In this document: one piece after another, positions 55,322 to 63,744 of the stretch
How the letters are laid out: each line of letters begins with the position of its first letter
How positions within the stretch are numbered: the stretch's first letter is position 1
Assembly: GCA_963555775.3 (NCBI GenBank)
Contig: CAUVWY020000004.1
Span: 124,001-188,000, forward strand
DNA length: 64,000 bases
Direction of reading: 5' to 3'
Source of the DNA: JAJEDW01 sp963555775
Lineage (GTDB): Bacteria; Acidobacteriota; Terriglobia; 20CM-2-55-15
The notes under the pieces: model-generated
The model's database searches: none
The model's input: the letters and a program-made list of their open reading frames with translations, nothing else
Told to the model about the DNA's origin: nothing
Program-made: the position numbers and the translations under genes

Positions 55322-55511
55322 GACTCCGAAACCAAAAACAGTTGAGATAGTGAAGTCCGACTACCAGCCGACCAAGGGCGAGTTGGAGCAGGAATTGGAA
55401 CCTCTCGACATTCCTGGACCGACCGTGGATCAGCGCATCAAGAATCTGGCGCGGGCGTTGTTTCAGCCGGTCAAGTTGCGCAGGATCGACCTGCCACGGA
55501 AACGACGCTGA
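55314..55511 (+). CDS. Small cargo protein with basic tail
   Basis: A 65-residue protein: an acidic first half (TKGELEQELEPLDIPG), a short helix (VDQRIKNLARALFQP) and a very basic end (LRRIDLPRKRR). GAGGAG lies 5 nt before ATG 55314, and it overlaps the preceding gene by 8 bp. It ends 9 bp before the right inverted repeat. I do not recognise it; a DNA-binding or partner role is only a guess from charge. Confidence 0.6.
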   Translation: MTKTPKPKTVEIVKSDYQPTKGELEQELEPLDIPGPTVDQRIKNLARALFQPVKLRRIDLPRKRR

Positions 55512-55520
55512 TTCATAATG

Positions 55521-55543
55521 CGTCACTATTCGATATAATCCCC
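55521..55543. repeat. Right terminal inverted repeat of the IS1595-type transposon
   Basis: The inverted partner of 52442-52464, with one mismatch in 23 bp. The second TTAATTTA target copy follows at 55544-55551. Confidence 0.93.
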
Positions 55544-55551
55544 TTAATTTA

Positions 55552-55683
55552 GGTAATTTTGAGGAGATATTATTGGGACCAACTTGTTCACGTTGTGGAG
55601 AAGTAATTGAAGGGACTGATCCAGAGCTCTGCGACGACTGTCTGGAAAGCCATCCGCCCACTTCGAACACACCGTCGCCGTGA
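55552..55683 (+). pseudogene. Small zinc-ribbon gene, 3' part
   Basis: This is the continuation of the frame begun at 52400. Two CXXC pairs form a zinc ribbon (TCSRCGEVIEGT, LCDDCLES). A TTG at 55573 with GAGGAGA 5 nt upstream could still start a 36-residue version, so part of the protein might be made despite the insertion. The last 12 residues are read out of frame from a remnant of a methionine aminopeptidase gene, which means the gene was already a junction product before the transposon arrived. Confidence 0.55.
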
Positions 55684-55743
55684 CGGCTGGCGGTTCGGTG
55701 GTTCTGACCCAACTCTGAGGGCAGGTCGGTCGAGTCCTGCGCT
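55644..55743 (+). pseudogene. 3' remnant of a second map gene
   Basis: These 100 bp align without gaps to 45881-45980, the end of map and its downstream flank. The encoded tail KPSAHFEHTVAVTAGG continues SVVLTQL where the intact copy has PLVLTQL, and the stop is TGA where the intact copy has TAA. The changes are mostly silent or conservative, so it derives from a once-functional paralogue or ortholog, not from a recent copy. No other part of map is present here. Confidence 0.75.
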
Positions 55744-55797
55744 GGGCCCATCAGAATAGCCTATAATGAAAAACGCCGCCGACGGCGGCATCTGAAA

Positions 55798-55870
55798 GGG
55801 CGGTTAGCTCAGCTGGGAGAGCGCGGCGTTCGCAATGCCGAGGTCGAGGGTTCGAGCCCCTTACCGTCCA
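55798..55870 (+). tRNA. tRNA-Ala(CGC)
   Basis: The cloverleaf is complete. The acceptor stem is 55798-55804 with 55863-55869, including the G3-T70 pair that marks tRNA-Ala. The anticodon loop TTCGCAA (55829-55835) gives anticodon CGC, the T loop is TTCGAGC, and the discriminator is A. CCA is not encoded. Both nearby mobile elements lie within 1.5 kb. Confidence 0.95.
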
Positions 55871-55882
55871 CTCCTTATTTCC

Positions 55883-57077
55883 TCAGTTCCTCAGTTCTCC
55901 AAGCACGACTCGCGCGGCATTGCGTCCGGGCGCGCCCATCACCCCGCCTCCCGGATGCGCGGCCGAGCCGCAGAGATAGAGGTGCGGTATCGGCGTCCGA
56001 TATTGGGCCCAACCCGGCAGGGGTCGATTGAAGAAGAGTTGTTCGAGAGAGAGTTCTCCCTGAAAGATATTTCCTTCCGACAGCCCAAAGGTCCGTTCGA
56101 TGTCGAGAGGCGTCAGAACCTGCGATCCCACGATCAGCTCCCTCAGATTCGGCGCGTATTCGGATAGCGTGTCGATCGCGTTTTGTCCGAATTCTTCCCT
56201 TCGCTCGTCCCAGTTTCCGTTTTCGATGGCGTAGGGCGCGTATTGCACAAAACACGACATGACGTGCTTTCCGGGCGGGGCCAGGGAGTCGTCCGTCAAC
56301 GTTGGAATCACGATGTCCATGTACGGCCGCCTGGAGAACTCTCCGTACTTGGCATCATCGTAAGCCCGCTCCATATAGTCCATGCCGGGGGATATCGAGA
56401 TCGCCCCGGACAGATGCGCCCATCCTTCGGGAAGGCACGTGAATCGAGGCAGGCCGTCCAGGGCCAGATTCACCTTTCCCGAAGAGCCTCGAAAACGGTA
56501 ACGTTCGAGAGCCGACACGAAGTCGGCCGGCAGGTGCGTTTCGCCGACGATATGCCTGAACGTCCGGCGCGGGTCAAGGCTCGACGACACGGCTGACGCC
56601 CGAATCTCTTCTCCGCTGTCGAGAATGACGCCCGTGGCGCGTCCATGACGTATTCGGAGGCGGGAAACCGGTGTCTCGGTTCGAATCTCGACCCCGGCCT
56701 CGATGGCGGCCCGGGCGATGGCGCCGGATACGCCGCCCATGCCGCCGCGCGGCAGTCCCCACCGCCGGAACACGCCGTCGATCTCTCCCATGTAGTGGTG
56801 CAGCAGGACATAGGCCGTTCCCGGGGAACGAACCCCCTGGAAGGTGCCGATAATCCCCGAAGCCGCCATCGTGGCTTTCAGCGGGTCGGATTCGAACCAG
56901 TCGTCCAGAAAATCGGCAGCGCTCATCGTCATCAATCGAAGAAGGCTGTCGCGGTCCGACGCCGGCATCCGGCGAAACCGCCAGAGCAACCCGCCCATGT
57001 CCCGCAGGCCGCTCCAGCCCGGGGCGTCGATGTCGGGGGGAGTCATGCCGAGCATCGGTTTGACGAACCGGCCCATG
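55883..57077 (-). pseudogene. COG1233-type FAD oxidoreductase, C-terminal part
   Basis: About 395 residues of a phytoene-desaturase-like FAD/NAD(P) oxidoreductase: GWSGLRDMGGLLWRFRRMP, RGGMGGVSGAIARAAIEAGVEI, and the FAD-closing LYLCGSAAHPGGGVMGAPGRNAARVVL near the end. The N-terminal FAD-binding half is 2.6 kb away at 59720-60146, separated by an IS21-type element. The frame continues upstream only into the IS end, so no functional start is likely. Confidence 0.85.
57040..57077. repeat. 38-bp direct repeat, left copy
   Basis: Thirty-eight bases beginning GAGTCATGCCGAGCATCGG are repeated exactly at 59720-59757, on the other side of the IS21-type element. They encode the gene segment MGRFVKPMLGMT on the minus strand. 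Family target duplications are normally 4-8 bp. Confidence 0.92.
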
Positions 57078-57207
57078 ATTTCGATAACGTAAAAGGGACC
57101 CACCAAACGGGGCTCTGATCGAGGAAAAGGGACCCACCCCTGATAGCCTCCCCGGAAGCGTGAACTGGAAGAACAGGCACGCGGGTGGGAGGCGAGGATT
57201 GATAGGG

Positions 57208-58731
57208 ATGGATCAGTACGAGTTGATCAGAACCGCAGATCGGGTTTACAAGAAAAGCATTCGACAGATCGCCCGGGAGACCGGGCACACGCGACGGACG
57301 GTCCGGAAAGTATTGGCCGGACAGGAGCCCAGGTATCGGCGAGAGAAGGAGCCCGCCTGTCCGGTGATGGACCCGGTCGCCGGGATCGTAGATGCCTGGC
57401 TCCAGGCGGACCGGGACCAGCCCGTCAAGCAACGCCACACCGCGCACCGGGTGTGGCAACGTCTGGTGGAGGAGCATGAATTTAACGGAGCCGAGGCGAC
57501 GGTACGCCGCTGGGTTCGGGAACGGAAGACACGGTTGGGCTGGAACCAGACCGGCGCTGTGGTGCCGCTGGACCCGGAACACGCCCGTGAAGCAGAAGTG
57601 GACTGGGGCACGGCCTGGGTCCGGATGAACGGTGAAGACCGTCAGGTCAAGTTGTTCTGTATGCGGTCCCGGTACTCGGGCAAGGCGTTCGTGCGGGCCT
57701 ATCCGTGGGAACGGCAGGAGATGTTCCTGGACGGTCACATTCGGGCGTTCGATTGGTACGGCGGCGTATTCCCGACCCTGGTTTTCGACAACCTGAAGAC
57801 GGCCGTGAAGCGGATTCTGAAGGGGAAGGCTCGGGTCGAGCAGGCCCGGTTCACGGCGTTTCGGGCGCACTACACGTTTGAAGCGCGATTCTGTAATCCG
57901 GCCCGGGGCCAGGAAAAAGGCGGTGTCGAGGGCCTGGTCGGCTTTGCACGCCGGAACTTCCTGGTGCCGGTTCCCGAGGTGACCGACTTCGAGGATCTGA
58001 ACGCGCAACTGCTGGAACGCTGCGCGGCTGACGACCAGCGCCGGATCGGCGGCCGGTCCGACGATCGCACGATTGGGGAGCGGCACGCGGTGGAGCAAGA
58101 ACGCCTCCTGGCACTGCCCGACACGCGGTTCGAGAACACGAAGGTGGTGGGAGTCCGGATCAGCCCGTATCAGACCGCCCAGGTGGATCAGAACCGGTAT
58201 TCGGTGCCGACCGCCTATGTGGGACGCCGGCTCTGGGCCCATATCGGCTGTGACCGGGTGAGCTTTTACGCGGACCAGAAGAAGGTGGCCGAACATGACC
58301 GCGCCTTCGGTCATAGCGACTGGCGGATCGATCCGTTGCACTACCTGGAGTTGATCCGCCGGAAGGTGGCCTCGTTTGAGAGCGCCCGGCCGATCCGGCA
58401 GTGGCGGGATCAATGGCCGACCCAATATGAGACCGCGCTGGAGCGGTTGCGGGATCGGCATGGGTACAGCCGGGGCACCCGGGAGTTCATCGGCATCCTG
58501 CAACTCCACCAGGACTGGGATCTGGAACGGGTGTCCTCGGCCATCCAGGAAGCGCTCGATGCCCACTGTATCGAGTTGGAAGCGGTGCGGCACATTCTGA
58601 TGCGGGAGGACACGCCGACTCGATCCCATGCGCCGCTCGAGTCCGGGTTGATGCCCGGTATCACCGACCTGACGATCGCTGGGGCCGATCTGGATCAATA
58701 TGACCGTCTCCTGGCCGGGGGTGCGCGATGA
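57208..58731 (+). CDS. istA: IS21-family transposase IstA
   Basis: A 507-residue transposase. The N-terminal helix-turn-helix is SIRQIARETGHTRRTVRKVL. The DDE core shows EVDWGTAWV, FPTLVFDNLKTAVKR and the Glu in ARGQEKGGVEGLVGFARR, and the C-terminal part has QNRYSVPTAYVG, typical of IstA. ATG 57208 is preferred over a GTG near 57160. The stop overlaps the istB start by 4 bp. Confidence 0.93.
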   Translation: MDQYELIRTADRVYKKSIRQIARETGHTRRTVRKVLAGQEPRYRREKEPACPVMDPVAGIVDAWLQADRDQPVKQRHTAHRVWQRLVEEHEFNGAEATVRRWVRERKTRLGWNQTGAVVPLDPEHAREAEVDWGTAWVRMNGEDRQVKLFCMRSRYSGKAFVRAYPWERQEMFLDGHIRAFDWYGGVFPTLVFDNLKTAVKRILKGKARVEQARFTAFRAHYTFEARFCNPARGQEKGGVEGLVGFARRNFLVPVPEVTDFEDLNAQLLERCAADDQRRIGGRSDDRTIGERHAVEQERLLALPDTRFENTKVVGVRISPYQTAQVDQNRYSVPTAYVGRRLWAHIGCDRVSFYADQKKVAEHDRAFGHSDWRIDPLHYLELIRRKVASFESARPIRQWRDQWPTQYETALERLRDRHGYSRGTREFIGILQLHQDWDLERVSSAIQEALDAHCIELEAVRHILMREDTPTRSHAPLESGLMPGITDLTIAGADLDQYDRLLAGGAR

Positions 58732-59519
58732 GTCCGGGTCAGGAGATCGTTCTCGACGACGCACTGCGGCAACTCCGGCTCCCGGCCATGGTGCGGGAGT
58801 GGCGGGAACACGCCCGACAGGCCAAAGAGGCCGGCGAGGGGTACACCGGCTTTCTATTGGCTCTGGCCAGCCGCGAGCTGGAACAGCGGCAAGCCAATCA
58901 GGTCCAGCGTCGACTACGGGAGGCCCGGTTCCCACTGCTCAAGACTCTGGAGACCACGGACCTGAAGAAGTGGCCGGTGCTGGATGCGATCCAGGTTCGC
59001 GACTATGCCGAGTGCGGCTACATTACCCGGCACGAGAACGTCGTCCTGTTGGGCAAGCACGGAACCGGTAAAACCCATGCCGCCACGGCTCTGGGTGTGG
59101 AAGCCTGCCGGAGGGGCTACCGCGTCGGGTTCACCACGGCCGCCGGGCTGGTCAACACCTTGATCGAGTCGCGCGAGGAACGGCAACTGAACCGGCGCCT
59201 GGCCAAGCTGGCCCGCTTCGAGCTGCTCATCGTGGACGAAGTCGGCTATATCCCGTTCTCGGCCGAGGGGGCGCAGTTGCTGTTTCAGGTCTTCTCGGAC
59301 CGCTACGAAAAGGGTTCGCTGATCGTCACATCGAACCTGCCGTTTGCACAGTGGACCAGCGTCTTCGGTGACGCCGCACTGACCGCAGCCCTGCTGGACC
59401 GGCTGACCCATCACTGCGCCATTCACCAGTTCGATTGGGAAAGTATCCGGTTCACCCAAAGTCTAGGCGCCGCCGGAAAACGGAAGAACAAACCCCGGTC
59501 CGCCGGAGGATCCGCGTGA
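58728..59519 (+). CDS. istB: IS21-family helper ATPase IstB
   Basis: A 263-residue AAA+ ATPase that assists IstA. LGKHGTGKTHAA is the Walker A motif, LLIVDEVGYIPFSAEGAQLLF Walker B, and SLIVTSNLPFAQW sensor I. The start overlaps istA (ATGA). Full length, no visible damage. Confidence 0.94.
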   Translation: MSPGQEIVLDDALRQLRLPAMVREWREHARQAKEAGEGYTGFLLALASRELEQRQANQVQRRLREARFPLLKTLETTDLKKWPVLDAIQVRDYAECGYITRHENVVLLGKHGTGKTHAATALGVEACRRGYRVGFTTAAGLVNTLIESREERQLNRRLAKLARFELLIVDEVGYIPFSAEGAQLLFQVFSDRYEKGSLIVTSNLPFAQWTSVFGDAALTAALLDRLTHHCAIHQFDWESIRFTQSLGAAGKRKNKPRSAGGSA

Positions 59520-59719
59520 AAACCGCGGGCGCAGCGGGCTGTGGAAAGTGCCGCCCCCATGGAAACCCGCTGCAAAGCCAGCGCGTTCCCACAGTGGCTT
59601 GGAAGCCTTCGGCTCCCACACTTCCCACGGCCTCGACGGCGGAATCACTTACAAACCATTAACCCGGGGGTGGGTCCCTTTTACTCGATCGGGGTGGGTC
59701 CTTTTTACGTTGTCAAAGC

Positions 59720-59757
59720 GAGTCATGCCGAGCATCGGTTTGACGAACCGGCCCATG
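59720..59757. repeat. 38-bp direct repeat, right copy
   Basis: Identical to 57040-57077. The two copies are 2,680 bp apart, a distance that keeps the oxidoreductase frame when one repeat and the element are removed. Confidence 0.92.
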
Positions 59758-60146
59758 CGCGCCATCGTTTCGCCGTAGCCGGGATACGCTTCGGCGTCCC
59801 GAGTCGAATGGCGGGCGATCTGGCGCCGGGTCTGTTCCGGATCGCCGGTACGCCACAGGTAGTCCCCGTCGGGCAGAGGGGTGAACGTACCGTCGAGGGG
59901 GAGGATTTCGAGACCGTGCCTGTAGAGATTCAGTTCGCGGATGATCTCAGGCCGAAGAAGCGACACGACGTAGGACGCAACCGAGAACCTGAAACCGGGA
60001 ACGATCTCTTCGGTGACCGCCGCGCCGCCCACGATGTGCCGCCGCTCGAGGACCAGTACCCTGCAGCCGGCTCGAGCGAGGTAGGCGGCGTGAATGAGGC
60101 CATTGTGGCCACCGCCGATAACGATAACGTCATACGTGGAAGACAT
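59720..60146 (-). pseudogene. COG1233-type FAD oxidoreductase, N-terminal part
   Basis: From ATG 60146 about 142 residues of the FAD-binding half are intact: DVIVIGGGHNGLIHAAYLAR is the dinucleotide-binding motif and VLVLERRHIVGGAAVTEE follows. The frame enters the IS21 end and stops at 59649. Joining this part to 55883-57077 by removing one 38-bp repeat and the element gives one unbroken 527-residue frame, the usual size for the family. Confidence 0.88.
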
Positions 60147-60259
60147 GCGACGTCCTGGACCCAGGCCTTCCAGGGATCACTTGAATACCCGGCCGTTCGC
60201 GGCCTTGGAACGCGGTCGGGTTGGCGCGCGTTTACCGGCCCGCGCCCTTGTCCGGCCGC

Positions 60260-61633
60260 CTACGGAACGGGTGTGGCGCCGGGACTCAGCAGGTCCTTTC
60301 CCATCAGCGGGCGAAGCGCTTCAGGTACCCGAACCGACCCCTCGGGTTGCTGGTAGTTGTCGAGTATCGCGATAAGCATGCGCCCCATCGCGCATCCGGT
60401 GTCGTTGACGGTGTGGCAGTGGCGCACCTTTCGATCGTTGCCGCGATACCTGATATTGAGGCGCCGTGCCTGATAGTCCGAGGTGTTCGTGTCGGTCATC
60501 ACTTCCATGAACTCTTGCGATCCCGCCATCCAGACTTCGACGTCGCGTTGACGATAACTAGCCAGATAACCCGCGTCGCCGGTGCATTTGTCGACGATCC
60601 GATAGGGCAGGGCAAGTTGGTGCATGAGCCATTCGTTCACTTCCCGGAACTGCCTGTACATATCCGCCGACTGCTGGGGTGCGCATACCGCGTTCATTTC
60701 GATCTTGTCGAACTGATGGACGCGCTTGATGCCCCGGACGTCCTTTCCCCATGATCCGGCCTCGGACCGGAAGCACGGCGTCGCGGCGAAGACCCGTATT
60801 GGCAATTCGGCTTCGTCGAGCATCCGGTCCATGAAGTAGCTGAAGTTCGCCGGTTCCGACGACCCGACCAGGAACAGCGGCAACGGTTCCTCGATGTTGT
60901 GGGTCTTGATTTCGTAAACCTGATCGCGGCCTTCCGGAAACTGCGACGTGCCGTGCAGCGAGCGCTCGCGAACCAGCAATGGAGGAATAATGGGCGTGAA
61001 TCCGCGCCGGAGCAGTTCATCGGTCAGGAGTCGATGAATCGCCATCTGCATCAGGGCGATGTCACCCAGCAGGTACGCGAATCGGGATCCGGAAACCTTG
61101 CCGCCCTGGAGCGTATCGATGCCGCCGAGTTTTTCGCCGAGTTCGGTATAGTGCAGCGGTTTGAAGTCGGCGTCTCCGGAATGCGGCGGCCGGGGGGGCA
61201 TGAACTCCGCGGAACGATTCGCCCTGCCCAGCTTTCCGGAGTCGAGATATCCGTCTCCCGGAACCCACGCGCACTCCTCGACGTTGTCCTCTTCGCCCTG
61301 GCCTTCGGGCATTTCGGGATCGATGAAGTTCGGGAACCAGTCCATCAGGGCGGACCATTCCCGGTTGACCTCCGAGGCCTCGGCATCGAGCGCCCTGGAT
61401 TTCTCGCGGATCTCCTGGCCCTTTTGGCGCGCCGCGTCTGGATCGGACTTACCGAGGGCGGCGATCTTCTTTTTTTTGGAGTTCAAGCCATCGATCGCGG
61501 TCTGAAGAGCGCGGCGCCGCGCGTCCAGTTCCAACCATCGGTCGACATCGGCCCGCGCCGGGTCGACCTTGCGGAGCCGGACGATTTCCTTCAACCGGCC
61601 GGCGTTCGCGCGCGCTTGTTTGGGGTCGATCAT
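60260..61633 (-). CDS. serS: Seryl-tRNA synthetase
   Basis: A 457-residue class II aminoacyl-tRNA synthetase charging tRNA-Ser. The N-terminal 110 residues form the tRNA-binding coiled coil (LDARRRALQTAIDGLNSKKK). Motif 2 is CFRSEAGSWGKDVRGIKRVH with FDKIE, and motif 3 lies in GCAMGRMLIAILDNYQQ. It starts 7 bp after htpG and is probably cotranscribed with it. Confidence 0.95.
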   Translation of the reverse strand: MIDPKQARANAGRLKEIVRLRKVDPARADVDRWLELDARRRALQTAIDGLNSKKKKIAALGKSDPDAARQKGQEIREKSRALDAEASEVNREWSALMDWFPNFIDPEMPEGQGEEDNVEECAWVPGDGYLDSGKLGRANRSAEFMPPRPPHSGDADFKPLHYTELGEKLGGIDTLQGGKVSGSRFAYLLGDIALMQMAIHRLLTDELLRRGFTPIIPPLLVRERSLHGTSQFPEGRDQVYEIKTHNIEEPLPLFLVGSSEPANFSYFMDRMLDEAELPIRVFAATPCFRSEAGSWGKDVRGIKRVHQFDKIEMNAVCAPQQSADMYRQFREVNEWLMHQLALPYRIVDKCTGDAGYLASYRQRDVEVWMAGSQEFMEVMTDTNTSDYQARRLNIRYRGNDRKVRHCHTVNDTGCAMGRMLIAILDNYQQPEGSVRVPEALRPLMGKDLLSPGATPVP

Positions 61634-61640
61634 CGGCGGC

Positions 61641-63566
61641 CTACAGGTTGCGGGTCATCAGCCTGGACAGGGACTGGCTGAACCGGCCCGGATCTTTCAG
61701 TTCCGATCCTTCGGCCAGAAGGGCGCCCCCGAAAAGCAGTTCAGCAAAGTCGTCGATCGCTTCGTCGTCCTTGTCGCCGTCGACGCGTTCCTTCAGCTTC
61801 ATGACGATCTCGTGATCGGGGTTGAGTTCCATGATCCGCCGCTGCTTCGGCGCCGTGCCGCCCTGCATCTGGAGGATACGTTCGAGTCGAGGACTCATGT
61901 CTTCTTCGGCGACCACGAGGCACGCGGGGGAATCCGTCAACCGGTTGGTCAGACGGACCTCCTTGACGTGGTTGTCGAGCTTGGCCTTGAGCAGCGTCAT
62001 CAGATCCAGGTACTCGACCTGCCGGGCGTTCAGGTCCTTGCGCGCCTGATTCTGCTCCTCATCGCTGCCAAGGGCGACGGTGCCCTTGCCGACGGACTTG
62101 AGCGCCTTTCCGTCGAACTCGGACAGCGCCTGCACCATCATCTCGTCGATCGGATCGGTCAGAAACAGAACCTCGATCTTCTTTTCCCTGAACGCTTCGA
62201 GGTGGGGCGAGTTCTCGATCGTTTCGCGCGATTCGCCGGTGAGATAGAAAATATTCTTCTGCTCGGGCTGCATGCGTTCGACGTATTCGGCCAGTGTGGT
62301 CTTCTTGCCGGTTTCAACCGAGGAGTCGAACAGCAGCAAGGGCGTGAGCCTGGCTTTGCTGCCAGAATCGTTTCCGGCGTCGATTCCGAAGTCGAAGCCG
62401 ACGCCTTCTTTCAGTACCCGTCCAAAATGCCCCCAGAAGTCCTCGTATTTGTCCCTGGCGTCGCGCGCCATGTCCGACAGTGCGTCGATGATCTTCTTCG
62501 TAATCCACTTGCGAATCTGCGCGATGTGACGGTCTTCCTGAAGCCGCTGGCGCGAAATGTTCAGAGGCAGATCCGATGAATCGACCACGCCCTTGACGAA
62601 CCGCAGGTAGCGGGGAAGCAGGTCCTCGCAACTCTCCATGATCAGGACATTGCGGACGTAGAGTTGAAGTCCGAACTTCCCGCTATCGAAGAACAGATCC
62701 ATCGGGGCCTTGGAAGGCAGGTACAACAGAGACTGGTACTCGATCCGCCCTTCGGCCTTGAATGACAGATGCGTCAACGGCTCGTTCCAGTCGTGGCTGA
62801 TGTGCTTGTAGAACTCCGTGTAGTCTTCTTCGGTCACTTCCGATGCTGGACGGGACCAGATGGGTTTCATCGAATTGATCGGTTTCGGATCCGCGCCCGT
62901 TTTCTCTTTCTTCCCGGCGGCCTCGAGCGTGATGGGATAGGCGACGAAGTCCGAATACTGCTTGACGATGCGCCCGACGACGTATTCCGCGGTGAAGTCT
63001 TCGACGCCGCTCTCCTCGTCCTTGGGTTTCAGGTGGAGCGTGACCGACGTGCCGCGCCTGAACTTGGTGGATTCGGAAATCGTGTACTCGCCGTTGCCTT
63101 CCGATTCCCACAAGGTCGCCCCGTCCTGACCGGCGCGCCGGGTCAGCAACGACACCTTGTCGGCAACCATGAACGCGGCGTAGAACCCGACGCCGAACTG
63201 TCCGATCAACTTGCCGGCCAGTTCGTTGGGCTTGTCCTTCAGCGTTTCCAACAGTTCACGCGTGCCCGATTTGGCGATCGTTCCGATGTTCTCGATGACC
63301 TCTTCGCGGGTCATGCCGATGCCGCTGTCGTGAACGGTGACGGTGCGCGACTCCGAATCGGTCTCGATGACGATTTCGAAGATCTCGTCCTTTCCGAGGA
63401 TGTTCTTCTGGGTCAGCGACTCCACCCGGAGACGATCGAGCGCGTCCGAGGCGTTGGATATCAATTCTCGAAGAAAAATGTCCTTGTTCGTGTACAGGGA
63501 ATGGATCATCAGATCGAGTACCTGACGGGCCTCGGCCTGGAATTGCATCTTTTCCGCAGTGCTCAT
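61641..63566 (-). CDS. htpG: Chaperone protein HtpG (Hsp90)
   Basis: A 641-residue ATP-dependent chaperone. The GHKL ATP-binding domain shows LRELISNASDALDRLR, VHDSGIGMTREEVIENIGTI and GQFGVGFYAAFMVADKV. The middle domain has SSDLPLNISRQRLQ, and the C-terminal dimerisation domain ends the protein. Complete and typical in length. It is first in the htpG-serS unit. No sigma-32-type promoter could be confirmed within the repeat-containing upstream DNA. Confidence 0.96.
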   Translation of the reverse strand: MSTAEKMQFQAEARQVLDLMIHSLYTNKDIFLRELISNASDALDRLRVESLTQKNILGKDEIFEIVIETDSESRTVTVHDSGIGMTREEVIENIGTIAKSGTRELLETLKDKPNELAGKLIGQFGVGFYAAFMVADKVSLLTRRAGQDGATLWESEGNGEYTISESTKFRRGTSVTLHLKPKDEESGVEDFTAEYVVGRIVKQYSDFVAYPITLEAAGKKEKTGADPKPINSMKPIWSRPASEVTEEDYTEFYKHISHDWNEPLTHLSFKAEGRIEYQSLLYLPSKAPMDLFFDSGKFGLQLYVRNVLIMESCEDLLPRYLRFVKGVVDSSDLPLNISRQRLQEDRHIAQIRKWITKKIIDALSDMARDARDKYEDFWGHFGRVLKEGVGFDFGIDAGNDSGSKARLTPLLLFDSSVETGKKTTLAEYVERMQPEQKNIFYLTGESRETIENSPHLEAFREKKIEVLFLTDPIDEMMVQALSEFDGKALKSVGKGTVALGSDEEQNQARKDLNARQVEYLDLMTLLKAKLDNHVKEVRLTNRLTDSPACLVVAEEDMSPRLERILQMQGGTAPKQRRIMELNPDHEIVMKLKERVDGDKDDEAIDDFAELLFGGALLAEGSELKDPGRFSQSLSRLMTRNL

Positions 63567-63602
63567 ACCACCTGTTCCTCCCGGTTCAACCGAATATTGT
63601 AA

Positions 63603-63690
63603 CTCGCGCTTCCTGTCTGGCGCGAGGGGAGGCGCCTGAGAACGCCCCTGCGGGCGCGCGTTACAGGGGGAGGAAGAGCGGGCGAGATGC
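63603..63690. repeat. Dispersed repeat E upstream of htpG
   Basis: A shorter member of the family, containing GCGCGAGGGGAGGCGCCTGAGAACG and GGGGGAGGAAGAGCGGGC, modules shared with blocks A-C. It lies between htpG and the YHS gene. Confidence 0.55.
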
Positions 63691-63744
63691 GGATCCGTGG
63701 AGTGCCGTCAGGGGGGGGGAATCCGCCGGGGAATTCCGATTTCG

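Larger units (their letters stand above)
52442..55543 (+). mobile_element. Complete IS1595-type transposon with methyltransferase-HNH cargo
   Basis: A 3,102-bp element bounded by 23-bp inverted repeats and an 8-bp target duplication, TTAATTTA, at 52434-52441 and 55544-55551. It holds four genes in one direction: transposase, methyltransferase-HNH, and two small proteins, each overlapping the next by 4-11 bp. Base composition is clearly lower in GC than the flanking chromosome, pointing to recent arrival. An 8-bp duplication and the zinc-ribbon/DDE transposase fit the IS1595 family. Passenger genes are known in that family, but this cargo set is one I cannot name. Confidence 0.93.
57078..59719 (+). 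mobile_element. IS21-family element (istA/istB)
   Basis: The DNA between the 38-bp repeats carries istA and istB. Each end has two copies of an AAAAGGGACCCACC motif facing inward: left at 57091-57104 and 57125-57138, right (inverted) at 59669-59682 and 59693-59706. Repeated terminal sites of this kind are usual for IS21 elements. The right tip ends TTGTCA; the left tip is less clear. The transposition genes look intact. Confidence 0.9.

Noticed and set aside
57078..59719. IS21 element as part of the IS1595-type transposon or a composite transposon
   Set aside because: Its ends, transposition genes and flanking repeats are unrelated to the IS1595-type unit, and tRNA-Ala lies between the two; they are independent insertions.
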